Positions 39,817 through 48,701 of a stretch of DNA of 64,000 nucleotides are shown piece by piece. How positions within the stretch are numbered: the stretch's first letter is position 1; every line of letters begins with the position of its first letter. Source of the stretch: Neobacillus sp. YX16 (GTDB lineage: Bacteria; Bacillota; Bacilli; Bacillales; Cytobacillaceae); the NCBI RefSeq assembly GCF_030123505.1, contig NZ_CP126115.1, positions 4,664,001 to 4,728,000 on the forward strand. Direction: 5' to 3'. Position numbers and translations under genes: made by a program. Below the pieces are notes generated by a model, which was given only the letters and a program-made list of their open reading frames with translations, was not told the DNA's origin and searched no databases.

Positions 39817-40797
39817 TTATTTTGTCAGCATTTTTAATGTATCAATGAATTTTTTACGCGCGTAGTACTGACCAACCGTTAAATTCATAATTTGATTATA
39901 CTTATGTTGTTCTCGATATGACCCTTCACGAATGAGCCGGTTCCATTCACGGAAAATATCTGCAGGATAAGCTAATGCGTACAAAAATGCTTTCTCGTTC
40001 AGTAAGGGTTGAAATTGTGAAAAATGAGAAAGTCGTTCAAATGACCAATCTAGACTGGGAAGAATTCGATTAGCATATTGTAAATAATCCAGTGAGGGTG
40101 GGCCAATACTAATTAAATCAAAATCAATGAGATGTAATAAACCTTTTGAATCACGTAAGAAATTATGATGGGCAACATCCCCATGAAGAATACAAAAAGG
40201 TTCATTAACAAACAGGGAGCGGTCCGTTTCCATCCCATTTAGTGACCAATTTGCCCAATCCACCAGTTCTGCTAAGATTTTGTCATTAATAAAGTATTTT
40301 AAAGTTGTTAAATTTGAGGAAAAAATTGTTTCTCTATCTCTCCATTTTTCAATAATGACCCCTTTAGCTATTAACGTTCGATATCGAGTTTCAAAAGACG
40401 ACGTTACCAGATGGAATTGTTCTAGAAGTTCAAGTCCCTCCTGCCGGTTTTTTTGTGATTGAAAGGAAAAAGGCGTTTTATTCGGTGGAATGTATTCCAT
40501 ACACCCAAAGTATGTCCCCTCGAAAAATAATGGATCTTTGATTTCAGGATGGACAAAAAGATAGGTTTTTGCAAATCCTTCTTTTTTAAGGGTTGAGGTA
40601 AAAGCCTCTTGGAGCCGAAGCCGTTTATTCGTATGAAAACCTTTAAGCATATAGGTATTTTTTTCAGTTTTTATTAAGATAACACTTTTTCTAAAAGGCA
40701 CCATTTCAACGATAGGTTCTTTAAATTGGGAGCGTAAATAAGAGAGGAGACGAATGAAATAATCATCGTCTCCTTTTTGTTTAAAAGTCATACTCAT
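39817..40797 (-). CDS. Aminoglycoside phosphotransferase-fold spore coat-like kinase (CotS/YutH-like)
   Basis: The APH/choline-kinase fold is shown by the catalytic loop ILHGDVAHHNFL and metal-binding LIDFDLISIG, with IVEMVPFRKSVILIKTEKNTYMLKGF as the nucleotide-binding part. This family includes the CotS and YutH spore coat kinases, and the place between safA and coxA fits a spore role. The start is uncertain. The frame overlaps the safA end, and no clear ribosome site precedes the ATGs at 40797 or 40791. A terminator-like hairpin lies in the first codons. The substrate is unknown. Confidence 0.8.
   Translation of the reverse strand: MSMTFKQKGDDDYFIRLLSYLRSQFKEPIVEMVPFRKSVILIKTEKNTYMLKGFHTNKRLRLQEAFTSTLKKEGFAKTYLFVHPEIKDPLFFEGTYFGCMEYIPPNKTPFSFQSQKNRQEGLELLEQFHLVTSSFETRYRTLIAKGVIIEKWRDRETIFSSNLTTLKYFINDKILAELVDWANWSLNGMETDRSLFVNEPFCILHGDVAHHNFLRDSKGLLHLIDFDLISIGPPSLDYLQYANRILPSLDWSFERLSHFSQFQPLLNEKAFLYALAYPADIFREWNRLIREGSYREQHKYNQIMNLTVGQYYARKKFIDTLKMLTK
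40746..40782. terminator. Terminator-like hairpin after safA
   Basis: GGAGACGA (40746-40753) pairs perfectly with TCGTCTCC (40766-40773). On the plus strand TTTTTGTTT follows at once; on the minus strand only TCTCTTATTT follows. It starts at the safA stop and overlaps the first codons of the kinase gene. Confidence 0.7.
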
Positions 40798-43177
40798 TGC
40801 TTTCATCATCGTATCGCATCATTCCGTCCATTGGCCCCATTCCATAAGGGTTCATATACGGAGGCTGCGCTGCATTTGCTGGACCTGTATATGGTGCGCT
40901 ATAAATAGGAGGTGTTGGCGGCACAAATGGTTGCTGCGGCATTACAAGTGGTTTTGGTCCACCACAGCCACAATCACCACCTGCTCCCATTGGTAATCCC
41001 CCTTGAGCAGGATATTGCTGCTGCATCGCTGGCATTTGACCGCCGGCAAAAGGCATTCCCATATCTGGTGATTCAAAATCTTGAGCTCCCATTACTTGAG
41101 GTGATGAACCCATTTGTGGGTAACCGTAAGGCATTTGACCATATGGTGCACCCATTCCTGGTTGACCGAAATCTGGCCCCATTGGTCCTCCCATTCCTGG
41201 TTGGCCGAAGCCTTGACCCATTGGTCCTCCCATTCCTGGTTGGCCGAAGCCTGGTCCCATTGGTCCTCCCATTCCTGGTTGGCCGAAGTCCTGACCCATT
41301 GGTCCTCCCATTCCTGGTTGGCCGAAGCCTTGACCCATTGGTCCTCCCATTCCTGGTTGGCCGAAGCCTTGACCCATTGGTCCTCCCATTCCTTGTTGGC
41401 CGAAGCCTTGACCCATTGGTCCTCCCATTCCTGGTTGGCCGAAGCCTTGACCCATTGGTCCTCCCATTCCTGGTTGGCCGAAGCCTTGACCCATTGGTCC
41501 TCCCATTCCTGGTTGGCCGAAGCCTGGTCCCATTGGCCCTCCCATTCCTGGTTGGCCGAAGCCCTGACCCATTGGTCCTCCCATTCCTGGTTGGCCGAAG
41601 CCTGGTCCCATTGGCCCTCCCATTCCTGGTTGGCCGAAGCCCTGACCCATTGGTCCTCCCATTCCTGGTTGGCCGAAGCCCTGACCCATTGGTCCTCCCA
41701 TTCCTGGTTGGCCGAAGCCCTGACCTATTGGTCCTCCCATTCCTGGTTGGCCGAAGCCCTGACCCATTGGTCCTCCCATTCCTGGTTGGCCAAAGTCTTG
41801 ACCCATTGGTCCTCCCATTCCTGGTTGGCCGAAGCCCTGACTTGCTGGAATGTCAGAACTTTCGTCAAACGAAGGCATTTGATCGTCTGCTGGGAATTGA
41901 TCGAACCCTCCCATTTGACCACCCATTGGCATCTGGTCCATTCCTGGCATTTGACCGCCCATTGGCATTTGGCCCATTCCCGGCATTTGTCCGCCCATTG
42001 GCATTTGGCCCATTCCCGGCATTTGTCCGCCCATTGGCATTTGACTCATTCCCGGCATTTGACCGCCCATTGGCATTTGACCCATTCCACTAGGCATTTG
42101 ACCATAGCCTCCTTGCATTGGGTTTGTCATCGGTAATTGCGGCATAAAAGATGAAGACTCATCATCAAATCCTTGTGGCATATATTGCGCACCCGCAACA
42201 CCTTGCATTGGTACCATTTGATTAGGTAACATATTAGGTACCTGTGGCATTGCCACTCCTTGAACTTGTGGATATGGCATAAATGAAAATGGTGGACAAG
42301 GAGGCGGCGGACACCATTTTGGTGGTGGCGGGCAAAATCCTGATCCTGGCAATACTGGTGTTACAGGTACACAATAATCTTGAGGAATTTGCATCTGCGG
42401 CTGCATTTGCGGCTGCTCGAACATTGGAGATTCCTCAGGCATGACTGGGTTTTCTTTTTGTGGTACTTTAACTTCTGGAAGTATGTTTGTTGGTTTAGGA
42501 GGCAGCTGAGGCTGTTTTACCTCCATATTGGTCATGTTGTTCAGATAATAGTTATTAATATCGATTTCTGGGATGATTTGCAGGGGCATTTTTGGAGTAT
42601 AAGGTGTTTTTGGTGCTTCTTTTATTGGTGCTTCTTTAATCGGTGCTTTTATTGGTGCTTCTTTAATCGGTGCTTTAATTGGTGCCTCTTTAATCGGTGC
42701 TTTTATTGGTGCTTCTTTAATCTGTGCTTTAATTGGTGCTTCTTTAATCGGTGCTTTAATAGGTGCTTCTTTAATCGGTGCTTTAATAGGTGCTTCTTTA
42801 ATCGGTGCTTTTATTGGTGCTTCTTTAATTGGTACTTCTTTAATCGGTGCTTTAATTGGTGCTTCCTTTATTGGAACCTCCTTCTTTGGAGCGGTTTTAA
42901 TCGGCATTTCTTTTGGTTTCTCTTTGGTAAACGGTTGCCCAGCAATCGGCATTTCTTTCTTGGCGCCTAAGTTGATTGTGGCCCCCGGCTTTGTTCCCAT
43001 AGGCGCTTCTTTTTTTATATTTCCACCTGAAGTTGGGACTTTTATTTTCATACCGGGCATAATCATATCAGGGTTGCTGAGCTGTGAATTCATCTTTTTC
43101 AGCTCTTCAAAATTCACGCCGTACTTCTTGGCGATTTTCCAAAGAGTATCCCCTTTCTGTACGATATGGATCTTCAC
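40781..43177 (-). CDS. safA: Spore coat/cortex assembly protein SafA with LysM and long repeats
   Basis: SafA links the cortex and the inner coat. An N-terminal LysM domain covers about 1-45 (KIHIVQKGDTLWKIAKKYGVNFEELKKMN). Three repeat blocks follow: Pro/Ile/Lys/Glu (about 97-195, unit like APIKEAPIK), a Met/Gly/Gln/Pro block (about 360-425, unit like GQMPMGGQMPGM), and 18 copies of a 13-residue GFGQPGMGGPMGQ unit (about 448-681). The C-terminus has DCGCGG and Pro-rich sequence. At 798 residues it is roughly twice the B. subtilis protein. The GTG at 43177 follows AGGAGGGAAATCAGA. Confidence 0.92.
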   Translation of the reverse strand: MKIHIVQKGDTLWKIAKKYGVNFEELKKMNSQLSNPDMIMPGMKIKVPTSGGNIKKEAPMGTKPGATINLGAKKEMPIAGQPFTKEKPKEMPIKTAPKKEVPIKEAPIKAPIKEVPIKEAPIKAPIKEAPIKAPIKEAPIKAPIKEAPIKAQIKEAPIKAPIKEAPIKAPIKEAPIKAPIKEAPIKEAPKTPYTPKMPLQIIPEIDINNYYLNNMTNMEVKQPQLPPKPTNILPEVKVPQKENPVMPEESPMFEQPQMQPQMQIPQDYCVPVTPVLPGSGFCPPPPKWCPPPPCPPFSFMPYPQVQGVAMPQVPNMLPNQMVPMQGVAGAQYMPQGFDDESSSFMPQLPMTNPMQGGYGQMPSGMGQMPMGGQMPGMSQMPMGGQMPGMGQMPMGGQMPGMGQMPMGGQMPGMDQMPMGGQMGGFDQFPADDQMPSFDESSDIPASQGFGQPGMGGPMGQDFGQPGMGGPMGQGFGQPGMGGPIGQGFGQPGMGGPMGQGFGQPGMGGPMGQGFGQPGMGGPMGPGFGQPGMGGPMGQGFGQPGMGGPMGPGFGQPGMGGPMGQGFGQPGMGGPMGQGFGQPGMGGPMGQGFGQQGMGGPMGQGFGQPGMGGPMGQGFGQPGMGGPMGQDFGQPGMGGPMGPGFGQPGMGGPMGQGFGQPGMGGPMGPDFGQPGMGAPYGQMPYGYPQMGSSPQVMGAQDFESPDMGMPFAGGQMPAMQQQYPAQGGLPMGAGGDCGCGGPKPLVMPQQPFVPPTPPIYSAPYTGPANAAQPPYMNPYGMGPMDGMMRYDDESNEYDF
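41135..41836 (-). repeat. 39-bp tandem repeat in safA, 18 copies
   Basis: The unit encodes GFGQPGMGGPMGQ. Most copies differ at one or two bases; the first and last are more diverged. Because the period is a multiple of three, other frames also stay open. Confidence 0.95.
41910..42090 (-). repeat. 36-bp tandem repeat in safA, about 5 copies
   Basis: The unit encodes about GQMPMGGQMPGM. Copies are close but not identical, and lie just N-terminal to the 39-bp array. Confidence 0.85.
42608..42890 (-). repeat. 27-bp tandem repeat in safA, about 10 copies
   Basis: The unit encodes about APIKEAPIK, with variants such as VPIKEAPIK and AQIKEAPIK. It follows the LysM domain. Confidence 0.85.
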
Positions 43178-43302
43178 TCTGATTTCCCTCCTATGCATAA
43201 GTCCATATATTCTATGTGATGATAGGCAAAGTGCTAACATTCTTCAGAAAAACTTATGCTTTTTTTCCGCAAAATATGAATCAACCCTTCAAATATAAAA
43301 AT

Positions 43303-43328
43303 AGATGCAATTTTTAAAAATTGCATCT
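43303..43328 (-). terminator. Terminator after nadA
   Basis: AGATGCAATTTTT and AAAAATTGCATCT form a perfect 26-base palindrome directly after the nadA stop, with an A-rich sequence (T-rich on the minus strand) beyond. Confidence 0.82.
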
Positions 43329-43337
43329 ACCTTATCA

Positions 43338-44435
43338 TTATGCGTTTTGTAACATACGATCAAGCGCTAATTTTGCATTTTCGGCAATTTCCGGAGCTAC
43401 TTTAATCGTGTTATTTGTATTTTCAAGTGTATCTAAGCTCCAGACTAAATGCGGCAAGTCGATTCGATTCATGGTTAAACAAGGACACATTTGCGGATTT
43501 AGGGAGATAATTTTCTTATCAGGATGATTGTTAATTAGACGATTGACGAGATTCATCTCGGTTCCAATCGCCCACTCAGAACCTGACTCCGCTTTTTCAA
43601 TCGCATGAATAATATAACTTGTTGAACCAGCCATATCAGATAATTCCACGACTTCACGACGGCACTCAGGATGAACAATAATCGTCATGTTCGGATATTG
43701 ACTGCGTGTATCATGGATATTCCGAACCGTAAAGTTTTCATGGACCGAACAATGCCCTTTCCAAAGAATAACTTTTATTTTTGAAGTATCTCCTTCGTAT
43801 TCAAGTTTATTGGTAATTGGATTCCAAACAGCCATCTCATCTAAACCAATACCCAAGTCATAAGCGGTATTTCGACCTAAGTGCTGATCCGGTAAAAATA
43901 AAATCCGTTCTTTTTGGGTGAACGCCCACTTTACCATTGTCTCTGCATTAGAAGAGGTTACGCACGCACCGCCATGAGCGCCAACAAATGATTTAATCGC
44001 AGCCGTAGAGTTAACATAAGTTAATGGAAGAATACTATCACCAAAGACTCCCTGAAGGATTTCCCATGCTTTTTCAGTCTGCTCAAGGTCTGCCATGTCT
44101 GCCATTGAGCAGCCTGCACGCATATCTGGGAGAATAACCTTTTGGTTTTCATCTGTTAGAATATCTGCCGTTTCCGCCATGAAATGCACGCCGCAGAAAA
44201 CAATAAATTCTGCGTCTTTATTTTCAGCTGATAATTGAGCAAGTTTTAAAGAATCACCTGTTGCATCAGCAAACTGGATGACTTCATCTTTTTGATAATG
44301 ATGTCCTGGAATAAAAAGTTTTGAGCCTAATTTGTTTTTCACTTCGATTACTCTAGCTTCTAACTCTTCCTTTGACATTTGTTTGTATTTTTCAGGAATC
44401 ATCTTATTTTTTTGCATGGCCGCTAAAATACTCAT
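43338..44435 (-). CDS. nadA: Quinolinate synthase NadA
   Basis: NadA is a [4Fe-4S] enzyme that condenses iminoaspartate with DHAP. Cluster cysteines lie in [17 protein letters not shown] and NPQMCPCL. The fold motifs [12 protein letters not shown] and [11 protein letters not shown] are present. The 365-residue length matches the Bacillus form. The start overlaps the nadC stop (ATGA), so expression is coupled in nadB-nadC-nadA. The NifS encoded divergently would supply sulfur for its cluster. Confidence 0.97.
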   Translation of the reverse strand: MSILAAMQKNKMIPEKYKQMSKEELEARVIEVKNKLGSKLFIPGHHYQKDEVIQFADATGDSLKLAQLSAENKDAEFIVFCGVHFMAETADILTDENQKVILPDMRAGCSMADMADLEQTEKAWEILQGVFGDSILPLTYVNSTAAIKSFVGAHGGACVTSSNAETMVKWAFTQKERILFLPDQHLGRNTAYDLGIGLDEMAVWNPITNKLEYEGDTSKIKVILWKGHCSVHENFTVRNIHDTRSQYPNMTIIVHPECRREVVELSDMAGSTSYIIHAIEKAESGSEWAIGTEMNLVNRLINNHPDKKIISLNPQMCPCLTMNRIDLPHLVWSLDTLENTNNTIKVAPEIAENAKLALDRMLQNA

Positions 44436-45286
44436 CTTAATTCCTCCCCTTTGCTCCAGAGAACTTTGACGCTTATATCAAGTGCTTTATAGGAATGTGT
44501 TAAGGCTCCTAATGAAATATAGTCAACCCCTGTATCACGATAACCAGCTAAATTGGACAATTGAATACCCCCAGAAGCTTCTGTAATGAAACCTGCTGGA
44601 ACTAACTTAATTAGTTCTTTAATTTCATCTGGAGTACGATTATCAAACATAATCACATCGGCACCCGCACTGACAGCTTCCTTAACCTGAGCTTCCGTTT
44701 CAACTTCGACTTCCACCTTCACCATATGACCAGCTTTTGCACGTACCGTTTCAACTGCATGTGAAATAGAGCCGGCAAAAGAAATATGATTATCTTTAAT
44801 CATGATTCCATCGTATAAGCCGAAACGATGATTGTAGCCCCCACCCTTGGTAACGGCATACTTTTCAAGCATTCTTAAACCGGGTGTCGTTTTACGGGTA
44901 TCACATATTTTGGTATGACCACTGTCAAGTGTTGAAACAGCTTCTCGGGTCAGCGTAGCAATTCCACTCATTCTTTGGATTAGGTTAAGAACCACTCTTT
45001 CCCCTTTTAGCAAATCAGATATTCTCCCAGAGGCTGTTGCAAGCTTTTGGCCGTATTCAATGTTCTGGCCATCTTTTACAAAGACCTTTGTTTCAATATC
45101 ATTATTTAAAAGCTTAAAACCCGTTTTAATAATCTCTTCTCCGCAGAATATTCCATTATCCTTTGAAAGAAAAACAATTTCCCCTTTTGTATCATCGGCA
45201 AAAATTAAATCGGATGTAATATCCTGTTCCCCAATATCTTCAATAAAAAATTGCTCAAGTAGCGAGCGCAGTTTCAATATGTTCAT
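44432..45286 (-). CDS. nadC: Nicotinate-nucleotide pyrophosphorylase NadC (quinolinate phosphoribosyltransferase)
   Basis: NadC converts quinolinate and PRPP to nicotinate mononucleotide. The substrate-binding signature [27 protein letters not shown] region lies at about 128-150, starting CDTRKTTPG. The barrel has [16 protein letters not shown] and [11 protein letters not shown], with [25 protein letters not shown] at the end. The 284-residue length is normal. It overlaps the end of nadB by 32 bases, which is common in this operon. Confidence 0.96.
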   Translation of the reverse strand: MNILKLRSLLEQFFIEDIGEQDITSDLIFADDTKGEIVFLSKDNGIFCGEEIIKTGFKLLNNDIETKVFVKDGQNIEYGQKLATASGRISDLLKGERVVLNLIQRMSGIATLTREAVSTLDSGHTKICDTRKTTPGLRMLEKYAVTKGGGYNHRFGLYDGIMIKDNHISFAGSISHAVETVRAKAGHMVKVEVEVETEAQVKEAVSAGADVIMFDNRTPDEIKELIKLVPAGFITEASGGIQLSNLAGYRDTGVDYISLGALTHSYKALDISVKVLWSKGEELR

Positions 45287-46832
45287 GGTTTCTCTCCATT
45301 TCCTGGCTATTTGTATGAGTAATGGTCCTATTTAACCAATGTAGGTTATCTTCCACTGGGTAATCACTTCGATAATGACCGCCACGGCTTTCTGTTCGCT
45401 TCAAAGCAGATTCAGTAATTAAATTCGCTGTGATAAGCATGAAAATCTTTGTCATCTCTTCAAAAGAATAGGCGTCAAGATTATCGATTTGGAGGACATT
45501 AAAACGATTTAACCAAGCTTTTTGTTTTTGAAGATTAACAGCTACTCGAACAATTCCAACCCGCTCCATCATACAATCCTTTATTTGCTGGATGTCTGGT
45601 AAGATAACTTTTTCTTTTGGAATAAAAGGAGCAGTGTGTACTTTACCATGGACTTCTTCGGATGCTGACTCATTTAACCATGTGGATAACTTTTCTCCCA
45701 TATATAAACCTTCTAATAAAGAATTACTTGCCAGACGGTTAGCACCGTGCAAACCTGTACAGGCAGCTTCACCGATCGCGTATAATCCATTTATTGAAGT
45801 TCGTCCTGTTAAATCTGTTTTGACTCCACCCATTAAAAAATGACTGCCGGGTGCCACCGGAATTCTTCCCTCTGATAACTGAAGTCCATTTTCCTCGCAA
45901 ATGGAGGTAATCGAAGGAAAACGTTCCTTAAAGTTTTCTATATTACTAATATCTAAATATACATTGCAGCCATTATTAAGATATTCATAGATTTTCTGCG
46001 AAACAACATGCCTTGGTGCAAGGTCTTTAAGCGGATGTACACCTTCCATGATTGGGCTGCCGTCATCGGTAACAAGGATGGCACCTTCGCCGCGAACCGC
46101 TTCTGAAATTAACCCTTTTGTTTCACCATTAAGATATAGTAGTGTTGGATGGAATTGAATAAACTCCATATCAACAATCTCAGCTCCTGCTCGATAGGCC
46201 ATTGCGATTCCATCGCCGTTGACTGTTGGGGCATTTGAAGTATAGGTGAATAATTGTCCACAACCGCCCGTTGCTAGAATGGTATTAGTGCTGTAGTAGT
46301 ACTTTATTGTGCCATCTTGTTCCTTTGCTTTTACACCAATGCAGCGATTCTTGGAATCCATCAATAATTCATATGCAAATACATCCTCATCAATGGTGAC
46401 ATTATCCTTCAGCCTGCTGATAAGAAACTCAACCACGTTTTTACCTGTCGCGTCTCCGCCGCCATGAACAATTCGCTTTTCGCTATGTGCCCCTTCCATC
46501 CCTAAAAGCAATTCACCGTTTGGATTTTTATCAAAAACAGATTCTTGTTCAGAAATGAACTTAATTAGCCCAGGTGCAGCATGAATGATTTGTTCGACTG
46601 CTCCTTGATGATTGTGATAACTTCCCGCTTCAAGCGTATCAGCAATATGTTTAGCAGGATGATCATGCTCGCCAATAGCCGCAGCAATACCGCCTTGAGC
46701 CAGATAAGAATTCGCTGTTCTAACTTTTCCCTTTGTGAGTATCCTCACATTTAAATCCTTATTTAAAAGCGAGGCTAACTGCAGGGCAGCAATCCCACTT
46801 CCTAAAATTAATACATCATTATTTGTCATCAT
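45255..46832 (-). CDS. nadB: L-aspartate oxidase NadB
   Basis: NadB is an FAD enzyme that oxidises L-aspartate to iminoaspartate for NadA. The FAD dinucleotide fold is DVLILGSGIAALQLA at about 6-20. RTANSYLAQGGIAAAIG and GANRLASNSLLEGL are family signatures, and the C-terminal helical domain has ESRGGHYRSDYP. It is 525 residues, as usual. It is the first gene of nadBCA, divergent from nifS and nadR. The ATG follows AGGAGGCAAT. Confidence 0.97.
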   Translation of the reverse strand: MMTNNDVLILGSGIAALQLASLLNKDLNVRILTKGKVRTANSYLAQGGIAAAIGEHDHPAKHIADTLEAGSYHNHQGAVEQIIHAAPGLIKFISEQESVFDKNPNGELLLGMEGAHSEKRIVHGGGDATGKNVVEFLISRLKDNVTIDEDVFAYELLMDSKNRCIGVKAKEQDGTIKYYYSTNTILATGGCGQLFTYTSNAPTVNGDGIAMAYRAGAEIVDMEFIQFHPTLLYLNGETKGLISEAVRGEGAILVTDDGSPIMEGVHPLKDLAPRHVVSQKIYEYLNNGCNVYLDISNIENFKERFPSITSICEENGLQLSEGRIPVAPGSHFLMGGVKTDLTGRTSINGLYAIGEAACTGLHGANRLASNSLLEGLYMGEKLSTWLNESASEEVHGKVHTAPFIPKEKVILPDIQQIKDCMMERVGIVRVAVNLQKQKAWLNRFNVLQIDNLDAYSFEEMTKIFMLITANLITESALKRTESRGGHYRSDYPVEDNLHWLNRTITHTNSQEMERNHEHIETALAT

Positions 46833-46850
46833 ATTGCCTCCTGGATTAAC

Positions 46851-46866
46851 AGGTGTCTTGACATCT
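46851..46866. promoter_or_regulatory. Candidate NadR (NiaR) operator between nadB and nifS
   Basis: AGGTGTC-TT-GACATCT is a near-perfect palindrome (one mismatch) resembling the known GTGTC/GACAC core of NiaR sites. It overlaps TTGACA (46858-46863) of a probable plus-strand promoter, with TAAACT at 46882-46887. It should let NadR repress both operons. Confidence 0.65.
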
Positions 46867-46951
46867 ATATTTACATAGAATTAAACTAAATACAAGAAAT
46901 TTTTTTAGCGTCAGCTATCCATATTCAAAAATACTAATATTGGAGATTACT

Positions 46952-48082
46952 ATGATATATTTTGATTTTGCTGCCACCACTCCGTTAGAACCTGAAGCTG
47001 CAGAGGTGTTTGTACAGGCTTCAACTGAGTATTTTGGGAATTCCAGCTCTCTCCATGATATCGGAGGACAGTCACAGGACTTACTAGAGAATTGCCGTGA
47101 AGAACTGGCAAATCTTTTAGGTATTAATAAAAAAGGGCTGTACTTTACAAGTGGTGGTTCTGAGGGGAATTTCCTAGCCATTGAGGCGTTATTATCGGCT
47201 CCTAAAAAAACTGGAAAGCACATTATTGCTGGATTGGCTGAGCACTCTTCTATCCATGGAGTTCTCAACAGGCTAGATGGTTACAATATTACCTTTTTAC
47301 CCCTTAATTCTTCCGGTCTTATTGATGTTGAAGAATTGGAGCGCATCATTACTCCGGAAACCATTTTAGTGACCGTACAGCATGTTAATTCGGAGATTGG
47401 AACCATTCAGCCAATTGAAGAAATAGGGCGAATTTGTCTGGAGCATGACATCCATTTTCACAGCGATTTTGTTCAATCTTTTGGTAAAATTAATTTGCGA
47501 AATATTCCCCAGCTCGTTAGCAGTTTTTCGTTCTCTGGCCATAAAATTTATGGTCCAAAAGGGGTTGGCGCTGTTTATGTAGACCCAGCTATTTCCTGGA
47601 AAGCATTTTTTCCAGGCGGCTCACATGAAAAAGGATTTAGACCAGGAACTTTGAATGTCCCGGGAATTGCAGCGATGACGGCGGCGGCTCAAAAAATAAA
47701 TGACCAGATGGGGAAGAATCATGATAAATATTTAGAGCTACGAGCTGCTTTTATGGATTCGCTTAAGCCTATTAAGGACTATGTACATGTCCATCAGGCG
47801 GAGTCTGTGTCACAATTACCTTCAATAATAGGTTTGCGGATTTCTGGGATAGAGGGCCAATGGATGATGTTAGAATGTAATCGATATGGGTACGCGATTT
47901 CAACCGGAAGTGCCTGTCAAATTGGCATGCAGTCTCCAGCTAAAGTGACACAAGCATTAGGATTAAGCCCACAAGAGGCAAAGGAATTTATCCGAATTTC
48001 GTTTGGAACTTCAACCAAGAGGGAAGATGTAATTAAGCTTGGAGAAACTATTGTAGGTATCGTAAATAAATTTAAACTATAG
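46952..48082 (+). CDS. nifS: Cysteine desulfurase NifS-like, NAD operon
   Basis: A PLP cysteine desulfurase of 376 residues. The PLP lysine lies in SFSGHKIYGPKG, and the active Cys lies in STGSACQIGMQSPA. In B. subtilis the ortholog nifS is divergent from nadBCA, and its product builds the NadA cluster. Sequence differs from the mnmA-linked desulfurase, so they probably serve separate targets. The ATG at 46952 follows TTGGAG. The in-frame TTG at 46940 lies within that ribosome site. Confidence 0.93.
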   Translation: MIYFDFAATTPLEPEAAEVFVQASTEYFGNSSSLHDIGGQSQDLLENCREELANLLGINKKGLYFTSGGSEGNFLAIEALLSAPKKTGKHIIAGLAEHSSIHGVLNRLDGYNITFLPLNSSGLIDVEELERIITPETILVTVQHVNSEIGTIQPIEEIGRICLEHDIHFHSDFVQSFGKINLRNIPQLVSSFSFSGHKIYGPKGVGAVYVDPAISWKAFFPGGSHEKGFRPGTLNVPGIAAMTAAAQKINDQMGKNHDKYLELRAAFMDSLKPIKDYVHVHQAESVSQLPSIIGLRISGIEGQWMMLECNRYGYAISTGSACQIGMQSPAKVTQALGLSPQEAKEFIRISFGTSTKREDVIKLGETIVGIVNKFKL

Positions 48083-48126
48083 AAACTGTGCTAGAATATA
48101 GAAATAGGAACACCTAGGAGGTAAAT

Positions 48127-48666
48127 ATGGCTGAGCAAAAAAAAATATTAGGCGATGAAAGGAGAGCTTTCATTTTAGAGCTGCTTAAGGACAGTCCTGT
48201 GCCGCTTAAAGGAAGTGAGTTAGCAACAAGAACAAATGTAAGCAGACAGGTCATTGTCGGGGATATTACGCTCCTGAAAGCAAAAGAGGAGCCGATCATC
48301 GCAACAAGCCAAGGCTATTTGTATTTTAAGCAAAACACAGGCGCACCATTATTCGAACGGACCATCGCCTGCAGGCACATACCAGACGACACGGAAAAAG
48401 AGCTGAATTTACTCGTCGATCATGGTGTATTGGTAAAGGATGTAAAAGTTGAACATGCTGTCTACGGAGATTTAACTGCGTCTATTATGGTATCCAATCG
48501 CCAAGAGGTCAAACAATTTATGGCTAACATCCAAACGACAAAGGCCTCGTTACTTTCGGAGTTAACAGGAGGCATTCACCTCCATACAATTGCGGCATCC
48601 ACGGTGCAAACCTTGGACAAAGCTGAAGTTGCTTTGAAAGAAGCTGGCTTTTTAATTGAATACTAA
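48127..48666 (+). CDS. nadR: NAD-biosynthesis transcriptional repressor NadR (NiaR/YrxA)
   Basis: The N-terminal HTH covers about 10-60 (RRAFILELLKDSPVPLKGSELATRTNVSRQVIVGDITLLK). The C-terminal 3H domain (about 80-179) has the His residues of the family in CRHIPDDT, VEHAVYGDL and GGIHLHT. It binds nicotinic acid as co-repressor in B. subtilis and controls nadBCA and nifS. It lies 44 bases after nifS. The ATG follows AGGAGGTAAAT. Confidence 0.94.
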   Translation: MAEQKKILGDERRAFILELLKDSPVPLKGSELATRTNVSRQVIVGDITLLKAKEEPIIATSQGYLYFKQNTGAPLFERTIACRHIPDDTEKELNLLVDHGVLVKDVKVEHAVYGDLTASIMVSNRQEVKQFMANIQTTKASLLSELTGGIHLHTIAASTVQTLDKAEVALKEAGFLIEY

Positions 48667-48673
48667 ATACGAA

Positions 48674-48701
48674 AAAGTACCGAGCATATGCCCGGTACTT
48701 T
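48674..48701. terminator. Bidirectional terminator between nadR and pheA
   Basis: AAAGTACCG pairs perfectly with CGGTACTTT around a 10-base loop, between two converging genes. Confidence 0.85.

Noticed and set aside
40912..42136. Long open frames on the plus strand opposite safA, including His/Trp/Leu-rich reading frames of 340-393 codons
   Set aside because: They are antisense shadows of the 36- and 39-base repeats, whose period is a multiple of three. They have no ribosome site and a biased composition.
42380..42970. Cys/Phe/Trp-rich plus-strand frame of 196 codons
   Set aside because: It is the antisense of the PIKEAP-type repeats of safA and has no ribosome site or homology.
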